DNA of 64,000 nucleotides, from the NCBI GenBank assembly GCA_020025575.1, contig JAHHRW010000009.1:1-64000 (forward strand), read 5' to 3'. The translations under genes were made by a program, and so were the position numbers. The stretch comes from Oscillospiraceae bacterium (GTDB lineage Bacteria > Bacillota > Clostridia > Oscillospirales > Oscillospiraceae). The notes under the pieces are model-generated. The model searched no databases. It was not told the origin of the DNA and saw only the letters and a program-made list of their open reading frames with translations. Every line of letters begins with the position of its first letter. Position 1 is the first letter of the stretch. Positions 1-8,675 of the stretch are shown piece after piece.

Positions 1-1741
1 AGCTGCCTCCAATGAAGGCGTGGGTGGGAGCAGGCAAATCCCTGCATGCATCGGGGGCCGTGCCGGGAACGATACGCACATGGTCGGTTCCGAATTTGTG
101 GCAGTTTTCCTGCAGGAGGGACAGTGCGGTTTCTTTCTTTTCGATGGCATAGACATGACCATTTGTGGCCTGAAGTGCCATTTCAATGGCGACAGACCCG
201 GTTCCGGCACCCACATCCCAGCAAATGCTGTCGTTTGTCAGCTGCAATTTGGAAAGGCATACGGAGCGAACTTCGCTCTTGGTCATGGGCACAACGCCGT
301 CACTTCCGGCACCTCGCTGAAATGCGGAATCCGGAAGACCATGGGTGACAATCTGCTTTGCCCCTTTGTTTTCAATCAGGGCAACGCTCAGGGACTGGAA
401 AACCTGTTCAGAAAGTTCTTTAGCAGTACCAACGGTGATTTTTTCCTCCGGGTAGCTGAGTTTTTCACCCACATGGACGGTCACATCCCCCAAATGGGCA
501 TCCACCAGATTTTGGCAGAGCTTGCCAATGCCGTTTTCTCCGCCCACCAGAGTGAATACTCTGCAATGGGAGCGGATATCCGCCAGAATGTTGTGGTCAC
601 GCCCGTGAATGCTCACAGGGTAAACATCCTCATAAGAAGTTCCCAGCCGGGCGCATAGATAGACCATGGAGCTGAGTCCCGGCAAAATATCCACCCGGCA
701 ATCAGACAGCAGGGGCAGCAGCTTTTTGGTGCCGCTGAAAAATCCCACATCCCCGGACATGGCAACCACGAACTTGCGGTGCTGGGGATTTGCATGGATG
801 AAATCGGAGATGGCAGATGGGGAGATGGCATCGCAGATGCAGGCATCCCTGTCCACCACGGCGTCCAGCATACGCTTGGCACCGATGATGCAGTCAGCTT
901 CTTTGATCGCAGAAAGCACCTGCTCGGTCATGGCATTTCGTGCGCCGGGGCCGATGCCGACAATGGTCACCTCAGGGATTCGTTTTAAGCCAAAGCGGTC
1001 ACACAGCAGGGAAACCGCCTGAGAAAACCCAACACCCTGACGCTGAGGTGGTCTGCCGATGACCACCAAAACGCAGCCGGATTCTCGGGCAGCGGCAATT
1101 TTTTGGTCAAAGCCGCCGGCGGTTCCGGATTCTTTGGTGACCATGAATTTGGCGGATACCGCCCGAAGCATGGCGGCATTCAGCTCCTTGCTGAATGGCC
1201 CCTGCATGGCAAGAATGTGGGCAGGGGGTAGGGAAACTGCCTGACACAGATGCAGGGATTCTTCCATAGGCAGAACCCGGGCGTAGACACGCTGTGCAAA
1301 ATAGTGGATTTGCGCATAGCAGGACAGTTCCTTGCTGCCGGTGGTCAGCAGGATGTTTCCTTCGGTGGTGTTTAAGTATGCGACCGCACCTGCAATGTCT
1401 GGGACGAACACTGCATCCTCCGGGGCGGTATTGCCATCCCGGAGCAGGCGCAGATATTCCGTGCCGGTGGCGGTGCAGCTGCGGGCGATGTTTTCCGTTA
1501 CCACCGGGGCATAAGGGTGGGTGGCATCCACCACCAAATCAAACCGCTGCTGCCCGAATAGGGCAATCATATCCGCCTCGGTCAGACGCGCAGCAGAAAT
1601 GGTCAGATTTTCTGCCGGATGCAGCAGGGTTTCACCGTATTCTGTTGCCACGCAGGCGGTGACGGATACGGGCTGGGTCACCAGAAATTCAATCAGTTCG
1701 CGACCTTCTGTGGTTCCGGCAAAAACGCAGATGTTATACAT
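1..1741 (-). CDS. CbiJ-CbiE-CbiT trifunctional fusion (precorrin-6A reductase / C5- and C15-methyltransferase), 3' end outside window
   Basis: One uninterrupted minus-strand frame of 580 codons starts at ATG 1741 and has no stop before base 1. Residues 1-250 look like CbiJ/CobK, cobalt-precorrin-6A reductase (N-terminal nucleotide-binding FAGTTEGREL, then DATHPYA and TTGSKEL). Residues 257-455 look like CbiE, the C5-methyltransferase (IVGIGPG, MSGDVGFFSG, ILPGLSSM). From about 465 it is CbiT, the C15-methyltransferase/decarboxylase (GLPDSAF, SAM-binding WDVGAGTGSVAIEMA at 508-522). I checked the frame at several points across both junctions and found no stop or shift. CbiE-CbiT fusions (CobL) are common; adding CbiJ at the N-terminus is less so. 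The start overlaps the cbiH stop by 8 bases, so it is the last visible gene of the leftward operon. The last part of CbiT lies outside the window. Confidence 0.9.
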   Translation of the reverse strand, partial: MYNICVFAGTTEGRELIEFLVTQPVSVTACVATEYGETLLHPAENLTISAARLTEADMIALFGQQRFDLVVDATHPYAPVVTENIARSCTATGTEYLRLLRDGNTAPEDAVFVPDIAGAVAYLNTTEGNILLTTGSKELSCYAQIHYFAQRVYARVLPMEESLHLCQAVSLPPAHILAMQGPFSKELNAAMLRAVSAKFMVTKESGTAGGFDQKIAAARESGCVLVVIGRPPQRQGVGFSQAVSLLCDRFGLKRIPEVTIVGIGPGARNAMTEQVLSAIKEADCIIGAKRMLDAVVDRDACICDAISPSAISDFIHANPQHRKFVVAMSGDVGFFSGTKKLLPLLSDCRVDILPGLSSMVYLCARLGTSYEDVYPVSIHGRDHNILADIRSHCRVFTLVGGENGIGKLCQNLVDAHLGDVTVHVGEKLSYPEEKITVGTAKELSEQVFQSLSVALIENKGAKQIVTHGLPDSAFQRGAGSDGVVPMTKSEVRSVCLSKLQLTNDSICWDVGAGTGSVAIEMALQATNGHVYAIEKKETALSLLQENCHKFGTDHVRIVPGTAPDACRDLPAPTHAFIGGS

Positions 1742-2465
1742 TTCGGTATCCTCTAGGCGTTACCAGATTGTTTCCGATGACCTTGGTCATTTCGTTACCG
1801 ATGAAAACGGTGCTGAACATATCCACCTTGGTGTCTTTCAGCTGCCCCAGTGTTGTAAGGGCATAATTTTCGCCCTCTCTGCCAATGAGCTGCGCAACAC
1901 CGCAGGGGCGGTCTTCCGGAAGTGTCCGCAGCAGAATCTCGCAGGCACGGCGCAGATGGTCGGGACGGCCATGGCTGGAGGGATTATAGAGCACCATAGA
2001 AAGGTCGGATTTTGCCGCAGCATCCAGACGGGATTCAATTTTTTCCCAGCTGGTCAGTCGGTCGCTGAGACTGATGACCGCAAAATCATGGGTCAGCGGT
2101 GCACCCAGCAAAGCACCGCCGCTGCACGCTGCGGTGAGGCCGGGGACAACTTCGATTTCAGGCTGGGTGCTTTCGCCCCGGAGCTCATAGATGAGCGCAG
2201 CCATGCCGTAAATGCCGCTGTCACCGGAGCAGACCATGGCAACGGTCTTGCCTTCGTTGGCTGCATCCAGAGCCATCTGGCAGCGCTGGGTTTCCTTGGT
2301 CATGGGGGTGGTCAGATATTCTTTGTCCGGGTACTGATTTTTCACCAAATCCACATATACATGGTAGCCCACGATCACATCACAGCTTGCCAGTGCACGG
2401 TCGGCTCGGACGGTCATATTCTCATAGTTTCCGGGGCCAATGCCCACAACAATTAACTTACCCAA
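1734..2465 (-). CDS. cbiH: Cobalt-precorrin-3B C17-methyltransferase (CbiH/CobJ), TTG start
   Basis: The 243-residue SAM-dependent tetrapyrrole methylase adds the C17 methyl group and contracts the ring. It begins MGKLIVVGIGPGNYENMT, with the family's N-terminal GxGPG loop; SGDSGIYGMA and the VVPGLTAACS loop follow. The start I favour is TTG at 2465: a GGAGGT box sits five bases upstream, and the longer in-frame ATG at 2498 would put 11 unrelated residues before the methylase core. The TTG overlaps the end of cbiG (shared TTGGGTAA), so translation is probably coupled. Length is normal for a single-domain CobJ/CbiH; no C-terminal extension is seen. Confidence 0.92.
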   Translation of the reverse strand: MGKLIVVGIGPGNYENMTVRADRALASCDVIVGYHVYVDLVKNQYPDKEYLTTPMTKETQRCQMALDAANEGKTVAMVCSGDSGIYGMAALIYELRGESTQPEIEVVPGLTAACSGGALLGAPLTHDFAVISLSDRLTSWEKIESRLDAAAKSDLSMVLYNPSSHGRPDHLRRACEILLRTLPEDRPCGVAQLIGREGENYALTTLGQLKDTKVDMFSTVFIGNEMTKVIGNNLVTPRGYRNV

Positions 2466-3477
2466 ATCGTACCTCCAAATGTTCAGCCGCCAGCGCAACG
2501 GTGACCCCGTTGTGTGCGGTCTTTTTCACAATCAATTCACTTGCGCCCATCAATGCAGAGCGCTCACATACATTATCAACGCCTGTTACCTGCGCAACAA
2601 ACTGGGATGGGGTGAAATCTCCCACAGCTTTGCCAAGAGCCTGTGCAGAAAAGAAAGAAACGGGCCAGTGATTATCCTGGCAGAATTGTGCAAGCCCCGG
2701 TTCGTCCGCCTTTAAGTCGATGGATGCGGCGCACTTGATGGCGCGGCGGTCAATGCCGTGGGCATTCAGTACCAAATCCACGGCCTCTTCAATGGCAGAG
2801 GCTTTCGTGCCTCTGCGGCAGCCGATGCCCAGATGAAGGATCCGGGGAATCAGCCGCAAGGTTGTATCAAAAGGTGTCTTTTGCCGATAGCTGATGCAGA
2901 TTCCCACGTTGCCGGAACTGCCTGCCACCACGCCGTTGGGATAATCCGTGACAATGGGAAAATCGCAATCCATGGGCACTGGGTGCTCTAAGATGGTGGC
3001 AGATACGGCTTTGGCATTTTTGATGTTGTCGATCAAAAGGCCGTTCTTTGCGGCCCATGCATCCACGGAAAATTTGCGATTGATGTCCGTGGCGGTGGTG
3101 ATCACTGCGGTGGCCCTGAGGTAGGCGGCAAGATTTTTCGCCAAATCATTTGCACCACCGATGTGCCCTGAGAGCAGGGGAATCACAAAGGTGCCCAGCT
3201 CGTCGATTACCAAAACCGCCGGATCGGACTGCTTGTCCGCCACATGGGGGGCAATCTGCCGGACAGCGATGCCGCAAGAGCCGATAAAGATGAGCGCATC
3301 TGCCCACTGAAACATGGAACCGTAAAAATCCTTAGTCGGGTGGCCGATGGTCAGAAACCCCGGCTGGCAAAAGCGCTCTATGGTGTGCAGTTTCACTTCA
3401 TCGTGGGGGAAAAACGGCTGCACCTGACGGGCTGTTCGGCAGCCCTGACGGCTGTAGGCGAATACAGCGATTTTCAT
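2458..3477 (-). CDS. cbiG: Cobalt-precorrin-5A hydrolase (CbiG)
   Basis: The 339-residue CbiG opens the delta-lactone of cobalt-precorrin-5A and releases acetaldehyde, a step found only in the anaerobic pathway. The N-terminal domain carries DALIFIGSCGIAVRQIAP and the GHIGGANDLAK signature. A C-terminal CbiG/CobE domain follows from about residue 215 (LGIGCRRGTKASAIEEAV). The start codon overlaps the stop of cbiF in an ATGA arrangement at 3474-3477, and the end overlaps the TTG start of cbiH. Its presence, with cbiD and cbiK, marks the cobalt-early route. Confidence 0.93.
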   Translation of the reverse strand: MKIAVFAYSRQGCRTARQVQPFFPHDEVKLHTIERFCQPGFLTIGHPTKDFYGSMFQWADALIFIGSCGIAVRQIAPHVADKQSDPAVLVIDELGTFVIPLLSGHIGGANDLAKNLAAYLRATAVITTATDINRKFSVDAWAAKNGLLIDNIKNAKAVSATILEHPVPMDCDFPIVTDYPNGVVAGSSGNVGICISYRQKTPFDTTLRLIPRILHLGIGCRRGTKASAIEEAVDLVLNAHGIDRRAIKCAASIDLKADEPGLAQFCQDNHWPVSFFSAQALGKAVGDFTPSQFVAQVTGVDNVCERSALMGASELIVKKTAHNGVTVALAAEHLEVRFG

Positions 3478-4229
3478 TGGGTGGCCTCACGGTATTCGGT
3501 GGTGAAACCGGGGTGATACAGCAAAGAGCGCATATATTCATCGCCCATGCAGTTGCCCACAATGATGAGGGAAGTCTTGGTCAAACCGTTTTCCGTTACG
3601 GTTTTGTGCAGAGAGTCCACCGTGCAGCGGAAAATCATTTCATCGGGCCAGGTGGCTTTATAGACGATTGCAACGGGAGTGGTTCCGGGATAGCCCCCTG
3701 CCAGCAGCTCCTCCTGCAAAACCTGGGTCAGGGAAGTGCTGAGGAACAGAACCATGGTTGCCTGGTGCGCAGCCAGAGAACGGATGGATTCCCGCTCAGG
3801 AACGGGGGTGCGGCCGGCGGTGCGGGTGATGATGACCGTCTGGCTCACATCCGGCAGTGTGTATTCTGCCCGCAGGGAAGAGGCAGCGCCGCAGAAAGAG
3901 CTGACGCCGGGGCACACATCGTAGGAAATTCTCAGCTTTTCCAGCTCGTCAAACTGTTCCCGAACCGCGCCATAGATGCTGGAATCGCCGGTGTGCAGAC
4001 GCACGGTGGTCTTTCCGGCGGATTCTGCGGCTTTTATGACATCGATGACTTCTTCCAGAGTCATTTTTGCACTGTTGTGAATTTGGCAGCCGGGCTTTGT
4101 ATCCTTTAGAAGTTCGGGATTTACCAGAGAGCCTGCGTAGATGACCACATCGGCCTGACGCAATAGTCTGGCACCGCGGACGGTAATCAAATCAACTGCG
4201 CCGCTGCCGGCGCCTACAAAATGTACCAT
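3474..4229 (-). CDS. cbiF: Cobalt-precorrin-4 C11-methyltransferase (CbiF/CobM)
   Basis: A 251-residue SAM-dependent tetrapyrrole methylase that methylates C11 of cobalt-precorrin-4. It opens MVHFVGAGSGAVDLITVRG and has LHTGDSSIYGAVREQ and CPGVSSFCGAASSL, close matches to the CobM/CbiF consensus. I start it at ATG 4229, behind a GGAGG box, one base after the TAA of cbiD. A longer frame to 4271 would only add residues read out of the cbiD 3' end. The stop overlaps the start of cbiG. Confidence 0.94.
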   Translation of the reverse strand: MVHFVGAGSGAVDLITVRGARLLRQADVVIYAGSLVNPELLKDTKPGCQIHNSAKMTLEEVIDVIKAAESAGKTTVRLHTGDSSIYGAVREQFDELEKLRISYDVCPGVSSFCGAASSLRAEYTLPDVSQTVIITRTAGRTPVPERESIRSLAAHQATMVLFLSTSLTQVLQEELLAGGYPGTTPVAIVYKATWPDEMIFRCTVDSLHKTVTENGLTKTSLIIVGNCMGDEYMRSLLYHPGFTTEYREATQ

Positions 4230-4230
4230 A

Positions 4231-5364
4231 TTAAAAATCCTCCAATATATGACGCAAAAGGTCGTTTGCATGTTTGCTCTTGCCTAATATTCCGTATTCT
4301 TTGGAAAACAGGATGGCACCTGTCTGCAATTGCGCCTCACCTCGCTGCTCCAGATGAAAGGCCACCCGGTCGGTCAGGCGCAGCAGGGTTTGCTCATAAA
4401 ATCCGGTTTCCTTCAAAATCCGCAGGGCATCGTCGCAGGTTGCGCAATCCAGAATCTGGCAGATATTTTGGGACGGCAGTCCCTCTGCCCCTGCTTGTGC
4501 AGCCAAAATCTCCATACGGCAGTCGCCGTATTTGGAGTGGGTATTCAGCATACCGCCCCCGATTTTTACCAGTTTTCCGATGTGTCCAATCAGCAGCGCC
4601 CCACGAAATCCCAGCTCTTTGCATAGATCCAGAGCATCGCCAATGAAGTTGGACACCTGAACCGCAATTTTGGCATCGATGCCCATGTCCAGCCGAATGA
4701 AATCAGAACCGTAATTGCCGGGGGTCAGCAGCACATAATCTGCGCCGTTTTCCCTGCGCTGGCGAAGTTCTACCCGAATGGTGTCGATGAGTGCCTTTTC
4801 GCTCATGGGTTCTACAATGCCAGTGGTTCCCAAAATGGAGATTCCGCCAATAATGCCCAGCCGGGGGTTAAAGGTCTTTTTTGCCAGAGCTTCGCCCTCT
4901 GGAGCGGAAATCACCACGGACAGGCCGCCGCTGTAATCGGTAAGGGTGCAAACCTCTTGCAGATTCTCCTCGATCATCTTCCGGGGGACGGAGTTGATGG
5001 CGGCATTGCCCACCGGCTGGTCAAGCCCACGCTTGGTGATGCGCCCAATGCCCTGACCGCCATCAATGCTGATGCCGGGTTCTGGTTTCCGGGTCACGGC
5101 TGCGAAAATCAGAGTCCCTTTGGTGATATCGGGGTCGTCTCCGCTGTCCTTTTGAATGGCGCAGGAAACACAATCCCCATGCATCTGGATTTTCAGAACC
5201 GGAAGATTCAGCGTGATGCCCTTGGGGGTGGTCAGGGTGATTTGCTCCCGCTTTTTTCCGGTTAAGAGCATCCATGCGGCGGCTTTTGCAGCAGCGGCTG
5301 CACAGGAGCCGGTGGTGTATCCCATTCTCAGACGCTTGCCGTCTTTTACTACATATTCTTCCAT
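4231..5364 (-). CDS. cbiD: Cobalt-precorrin-5B C1-methyltransferase (CbiD)
   Basis: The 377-residue CbiD methylates C1 in the anaerobic corrin pathway. The family signature MGYTTGSCAAAAAKAA lies near the N-terminus, followed by the KDSGDDPDITKGT and GGQGIGRITKRGL segments expected of CbiD. It starts at ATG 5364, four bases after the cbiC stop. An upstream in-frame extension to 5418 lies inside the cbiC 3' end and is rejected. No strong Shine-Dalgarno box precedes this ATG, so it may depend on translational coupling with cbiC. Confidence 0.94.
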   Translation of the reverse strand: MEEYVVKDGKRLRMGYTTGSCAAAAAKAAAWMLLTGKKREQITLTTPKGITLNLPVLKIQMHGDCVSCAIQKDSGDDPDITKGTLIFAAVTRKPEPGISIDGGQGIGRITKRGLDQPVGNAAINSVPRKMIEENLQEVCTLTDYSGGLSVVISAPEGEALAKKTFNPRLGIIGGISILGTTGIVEPMSEKALIDTIRVELRQRRENGADYVLLTPGNYGSDFIRLDMGIDAKIAVQVSNFIGDALDLCKELGFRGALLIGHIGKLVKIGGGMLNTHSKYGDCRMEILAAQAGAEGLPSQNICQILDCATCDDALRILKETGFYEQTLLRLTDRVAFHLEQRGEAQLQTGAILFSKEYGILGKSKHANDLLRHILEDF

Positions 5365-5368
5365 GGTG

Positions 5369-5992
5369 TCAGCGCATAATCTGGTACAGCATGGCATTGC
5401 AGATGGCAGCGGCCACATTGCTGCCGCCCTTTCGGCCCCGTGCCACGATATGGGGAATATCCGATTCGATGATCATCTCTTTGCTTTCTACCACATTCAC
5501 AAAGCCAACGGGAACACCAATGACCAGTGCAGGATGGAGTTTGCCCTCGTTGATCTGCTGGTGCAGAGAAATCAGGGCGGTGGGGGCATTGCCGATGGCG
5601 AAAATACAGGGCTTACGGAGTTTGGCGGCTCGCTCCATGGAGACGATGGCTCTGGTGATCCCCCGTTCTTTTGCTTCGGCTGCCACATCGGCATCTGACA
5701 TGAAGCAGTGAACTTCGCCGCCCAGCTTGCCCAGAATGGTTTTGTTGATGCCGGATTTTGCCATCTGGGTATCGGTAACGATGTCACACCCGCCACGAAG
5801 CGCCTCAATGCCCTTGGCAACGGCGTGCTCTGAAAATACCAGATTGTCCACATAGTCAAAATCAGCAGAGGTATGAATCACACGCTTAATGACCAGCTCG
5901 TTTTCCGGGTCTAGCTGGCGTGCACCTAGCAGCTCCGTAATGATCTCAAAGCTGCGCTTTTCAATGTCCATGGGTTTGATTTGTTCTATCAT
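5369..5992 (-). CDS. cbiC: Cobalt-precorrin-8 methylmutase (CbiC/CobH)
   Basis: The 207-residue CbiC moves the methyl group from C11 to C12, giving cobyrinic acid. Recognisable stretches are IEKRSFEIITELL, VIKRVIHTSADFDYV with the catalytic histidine, AIGNAPTALISLHQQI and IGVPVGFVNVVESKE. Length is typical for the family. Its first codons overlap the 3' end of the preceding cbiA, which stops at 5961, so the two are translationally linked. Confidence 0.95.
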   Translation of the reverse strand: MIEQIKPMDIEKRSFEIITELLGARQLDPENELVIKRVIHTSADFDYVDNLVFSEHAVAKGIEALRGGCDIVTDTQMAKSGINKTILGKLGGEVHCFMSDADVAAEAKERGITRAIVSMERAAKLRKPCIFAIGNAPTALISLHQQINEGKLHPALVIGVPVGFVNVVESKEMIIESDIPHIVARGRKGGSNVAAAICNAMLYQIMR

Positions 5993-7346
5993 GGTGCATT
6001 TTCTCCTTTATACAAGCATCATAGAAGTTTTTCGCAAAATTGGGGTTGGAATAAAAATGAAAGTGGGGGTATCCGGCGTAGAGCCTTGGTGTTGCAATCA
6101 CGCAGTCCCAGGATTTTCCGGATGCTTTTTTTGCGGTAAAGGCGTTTCCGGTGTCGGTGCAGTCCCAGTGGTGAAATTCGTGGCCTGAAATGCTTTCACC
6201 GGCACGGCATAGCATGGAATCCTGTTTGGCAGTGAGCGTCACATAGCCAAACCGGGACAGTTTTCCGGTGTCATAGCTTTTTCCAGCAAGGAAACCCACC
6301 ATGGGAAAATCCCCAATGGTTTCGGTCAAATACATAAATCCACCGCACTCTGCGATGCAGGGAAGTCCCTGTGACAATGCGCTATGGATGGATGTTCGCA
6401 TGGATTTGTTTTGGCTGAGGGCAGAGGCGTATAATTCCGGGTATCCGCCACCCAAATACAGACCGTGGATATTTTGCGGAAGTTCCGGGTCTTCCAGAGG
6501 ACTGAATGGAACCAGTTCTGCACCCATCTCTTGCAATGCTTGCAGACTGTCCGCATAATAAAAGCAGAATGCCTTGTCCTGAGCTACAGCAATGCGTACC
6601 TTTTTGGGGGAGTGCTCTAGTTTGATTGGCTGGCAGACCACGGGGGGCGCACTGCGTCCCAGGGCAAGCAGGGCATCCAGATCAATGGTTTTTTCTGCCT
6701 GGGTGGCGAGAATTTGCAGCTTTTGCTGTAAATCTTTCACCTCTGCGGCGGTAACCAGTCCCAAATGGCGGCTCTCGAGAGAACACTGGGGCATGGGGGG
6801 CAGGAATCCCAAAGGCTGCACCTGCCCGGAAAAATGCCGGGTGATGGCATCGGCCAGGGCGGGATATGTCATGGCGGTGCATTGATTCAGGATGACTCCC
6901 CGAATGTTATTGTCTGGATACAGGGTAAGAAACCCTTGAATGACAGCAAGCACGGAAAAAGACACGCCCTTGGCATTCACGACAAGAACCACAGGGCTAT
7001 GTGTGACAGTTGCCACATGATAGCTGCTGGCTTTTGTGGTGGTCAGACCCATGCCGTCGTAGTAGCCCATGACGCCCTCGATGATGCTGATATCCCGGTC
7101 GCAGGCATTTTTCGCCAGCAGATATCGGAGTGTATTTTCGTTGAAAAAGAACAGATCCAGATTGGCACTTTTGGCTCCGATGATTTTGCTATGGAACATG
7201 GGGTCAATATAGTCCGGGCCGCATTTGAATGCGCCGACCTTCAGCTGACGGTTGACCAGAGCCTGCAAAATGGCACAGGTAAGGGTTGTTTTTCCACAGC
7301 CGCTGTTGGTTCCTGCCAGCAGGATTCTTGGTATGGAAGTTTCCAT
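5961..7346 (-). CDS. cbiA: Cobyrinate a,c-diamide synthase (CbiA/CobB)
   Basis: The 461-residue enzyme is an ATP- and glutamine-dependent amidotransferase that amidates the a and c side chains of cobyrinate. The N-terminal dethiobiotin-synthetase-like domain has the P-loop GTNSGCGKTT. The C-terminal class I glutaminase-like domain has LYLGGGYPELYAS and the nucleophile region GLPCIAECGGFMYL. The start chosen is ATG 7346 (METSIPRILLAG). The frame is open further upstream to 7433, but that stretch runs through the intrinsic terminator of the leader and is not coding. It is the first gene of the leftward riboswitch-controlled operon. Confidence 0.94.
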   Translation of the reverse strand: METSIPRILLAGTNSGCGKTTLTCAILQALVNRQLKVGAFKCGPDYIDPMFHSKIIGAKSANLDLFFFNENTLRYLLAKNACDRDISIIEGVMGYYDGMGLTTTKASSYHVATVTHSPVVLVVNAKGVSFSVLAVIQGFLTLYPDNNIRGVILNQCTAMTYPALADAITRHFSGQVQPLGFLPPMPQCSLESRHLGLVTAAEVKDLQQKLQILATQAEKTIDLDALLALGRSAPPVVCQPIKLEHSPKKVRIAVAQDKAFCFYYADSLQALQEMGAELVPFSPLEDPELPQNIHGLYLGGGYPELYASALSQNKSMRTSIHSALSQGLPCIAECGGFMYLTETIGDFPMVGFLAGKSYDTGKLSRFGYVTLTAKQDSMLCRAGESISGHEFHHWDCTDTGNAFTAKKASGKSWDCVIATPRLYAGYPHFHFYSNPNFAKNFYDACIKEKMHHDRTNQTHGH

Positions 7347-7366
7347 AAGCGTTCCCCCGTTATCGT

Positions 7367-7399
7367 AAAAAAGCTGCGACAGCATCATGCTGTCGCAGC
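7367..7399 (-). terminator. Intrinsic terminator of the cbiA leader (riboswitch expression platform)
   Basis: A perfect 12-bp stem (7373-7384 with 7388-7399, loop of three) is followed on the minus strand by six T residues (7372-7367). It lies between the riboswitch aptamer and the cbiA start, as expected for B12-controlled transcription termination. The 9-mer CTGTCGCAG before the T-run is identical to that in the other leader's terminator. Confidence 0.9.
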
Positions 7400-7449
7400 C
7401 GATTTTCTGCAACATAAAAATCCTTAAACCCAATCACCGCAGGCGTAAG

Positions 7450-7645
7450 GAACCGTTCAAGCAGGTCTTCTGACTCATGTATTCGGGGGTGTCCCCGGGG
7501 CAATGCTCTGCCTTCCCAGTTTCCCAGTGACTGACTTTCGTCAACGGGCAATGCCAATACACATACAGCGGCGGTACCATTCGGGAATCTCACCCGATTA
7601 TCTATTCTTTCTGCAATCAAATCCTGACTACAAAACACTTGAACT
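7450..7645 (-). promoter_or_regulatory. Adenosylcobalamin riboswitch upstream of cbiA
   Basis: Read on the minus strand, this leader contains GGGTGAGATTCCCGAA, then GGTACCGCCGCTGTA, then GACGAAAGTCAGTCACTGGG, and ends with the B12-box-like GAGTCAGAAGACCTGC (7456-7471). These are the conserved landmarks of the cobalamin aptamer in the right order. A perfect hairpin with a T-run follows, so ligand binding should stop transcription before cbiA. Aptamer edges are approximate. Confidence 0.93.
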
Positions 7646-7652
7646 TTTTCTT

Positions 7653-7681
7653 ATTGTATGCGTGTGAGAGAATGTTGTCAA
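7653..7681 (-). promoter_or_regulatory. Promoter of the cbiA operon
   Basis: The minus strand shows a consensus -35 TTGACA (7681-7676), a 17-base spacer and -10 TACAAT (7658-7653), a textbook sigma-A promoter. Transcription would start near 7645, directly before the riboswitch. Confidence 0.85.
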
Positions 7682-7759
7682 CCCTCGTTTGACAATCCGG
7701 GCGGAAATTTTGCCCAATGTGGCTGAATGCAATCTCAACGGTCGAAAAAGAATTTTTCC

Positions 7760-7788
7760 TTTACTTCTTTGCAGAATACTGGTAACAT
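7760..7788 (+). promoter_or_regulatory. Possible promoter of cbiK
   Basis: TTTACT, 17 bases, TAACAT sits about 60 bases upstream of the cbiK start. Both hexamers are imperfect, so this is tentative. No B12 aptamer landmarks lie between it and cbiK. Confidence 0.35.
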
Positions 7789-7850
7789 GATGGCGAAAAA
7801 AGAAATAAAGGCGATTCGCCATTTGCAGCATCACAGATCAGGAGGACGCT

Positions 7851-8636
7851 ATGGAACAGAAGAAAGCCGTTTTGGTGGTATCTTTCGGCACGAGCCATTT
7901 GGATACGCTGGAAAAAAATATTGCAGCTATTGAGCAGGAAATTGGAAAGGCACTGCCGGATTACACGCTGCGCCGAGCCTTTACCAGCGGAATGATTATG
8001 AAAAAACTGCATCAGCGCGATGGCATCCAGATTGATAACGTACCCCAGGCGTTGACCCGTTTGTGCAGTGAGGGTTACAGCAGTGTGCTGATTCAGCCCA
8101 CCCATGTAATCAACGGAGAAGAATACGACAAGTTATGCAAACTCGCAGAACCCTTTATGAAGGAACTGTCTATTTTGATCGGAACCCCGCTGCTGACCAC
8201 GGTGCAGGACTATAAGGACACGATTCATGCCGTTATGGCGGAAATGGAACCACCGGCCCAGGACGAGGCAATCGTGTTCATGGGTCATGGTACTATCCAC
8301 TATGCCAATGCCACATATGCGCTGTTAGAGTATATGTTCCATGATCTTGGGTGGAATCAGGTACTGATCGGTACGGTGGAAGGGTATCCGGAATTGCCGC
8401 AAGTGATTCGCAGACTGCACCGGATGCCCCAGGTTCAAAGGGTTCGGCTGCACCCTTTGATGGTGGTAGCAGGGGATCATGCCAAAAACGATATGGCAGG
8501 GGATGAGGAAGAATCCTGGCGCTCTCAGCTTGAGGCGGAGGGGTATGGGGTCACCTGCGTGCTCAGGGGACTTGGAGAATACGAAAGCATTCGCAAATTG
8601 TTTGCGCAACATGCCCAAAATGCTCTGCAAGATTAG
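7851..8636 (+). CDS. cbiK: Sirohydrochlorin cobaltochelatase (CbiK)
   Basis: The 261-residue CbiK inserts cobalt into sirohydrochlorin, the step that commits tetrapyrrole to the anaerobic B12 route. The N-terminus KKAVLVVSFGTSHLDTLEKN and the segment SVLIQPTHVINGEEYDKL are typical of the clostridial/enteric CbiK type, and IVFMGHGT carries a metal-ligand histidine. There is no signal peptide, so it is cytoplasmic, unlike periplasmic CbiK of Desulfovibrio. A strong AGGAGG precedes the ATG. The gene sits between two divergent riboswitch operons and has no riboswitch immediately upstream. Confidence 0.94.
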   Translation: MEQKKAVLVVSFGTSHLDTLEKNIAAIEQEIGKALPDYTLRRAFTSGMIMKKLHQRDGIQIDNVPQALTRLCSEGYSSVLIQPTHVINGEEYDKLCKLAEPFMKELSILIGTPLLTTVQDYKDTIHAVMAEMEPPAQDEAIVFMGHGTIHYANATYALLEYMFHDLGWNQVLIGTVEGYPELPQVIRRLHRMPQVQRVRLHPLMVVAGDHAKNDMAGDEEESWRSQLEAEGYGVTCVLRGLGEYESIRKLFAQHAQNALQD

Positions 8637-8675
8637 TGCATATTTCCGAAAACATCTGTCGTTTTGGCGTGTTTA

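Noticed and set aside
20..658. A 212-codon plus-strand frame at the left end
   Set aside because: It lies opposite the CbiE/CbiT part of the fusion, which is strongly supported by motifs; no ribosome site.
7373..7433. N-terminal extension of CbiA upstream of 7346
   Set aside because: The extension would be encoded by the leader terminator hairpin and lacks a ribosome site; the family start is METSIPRILLAG.
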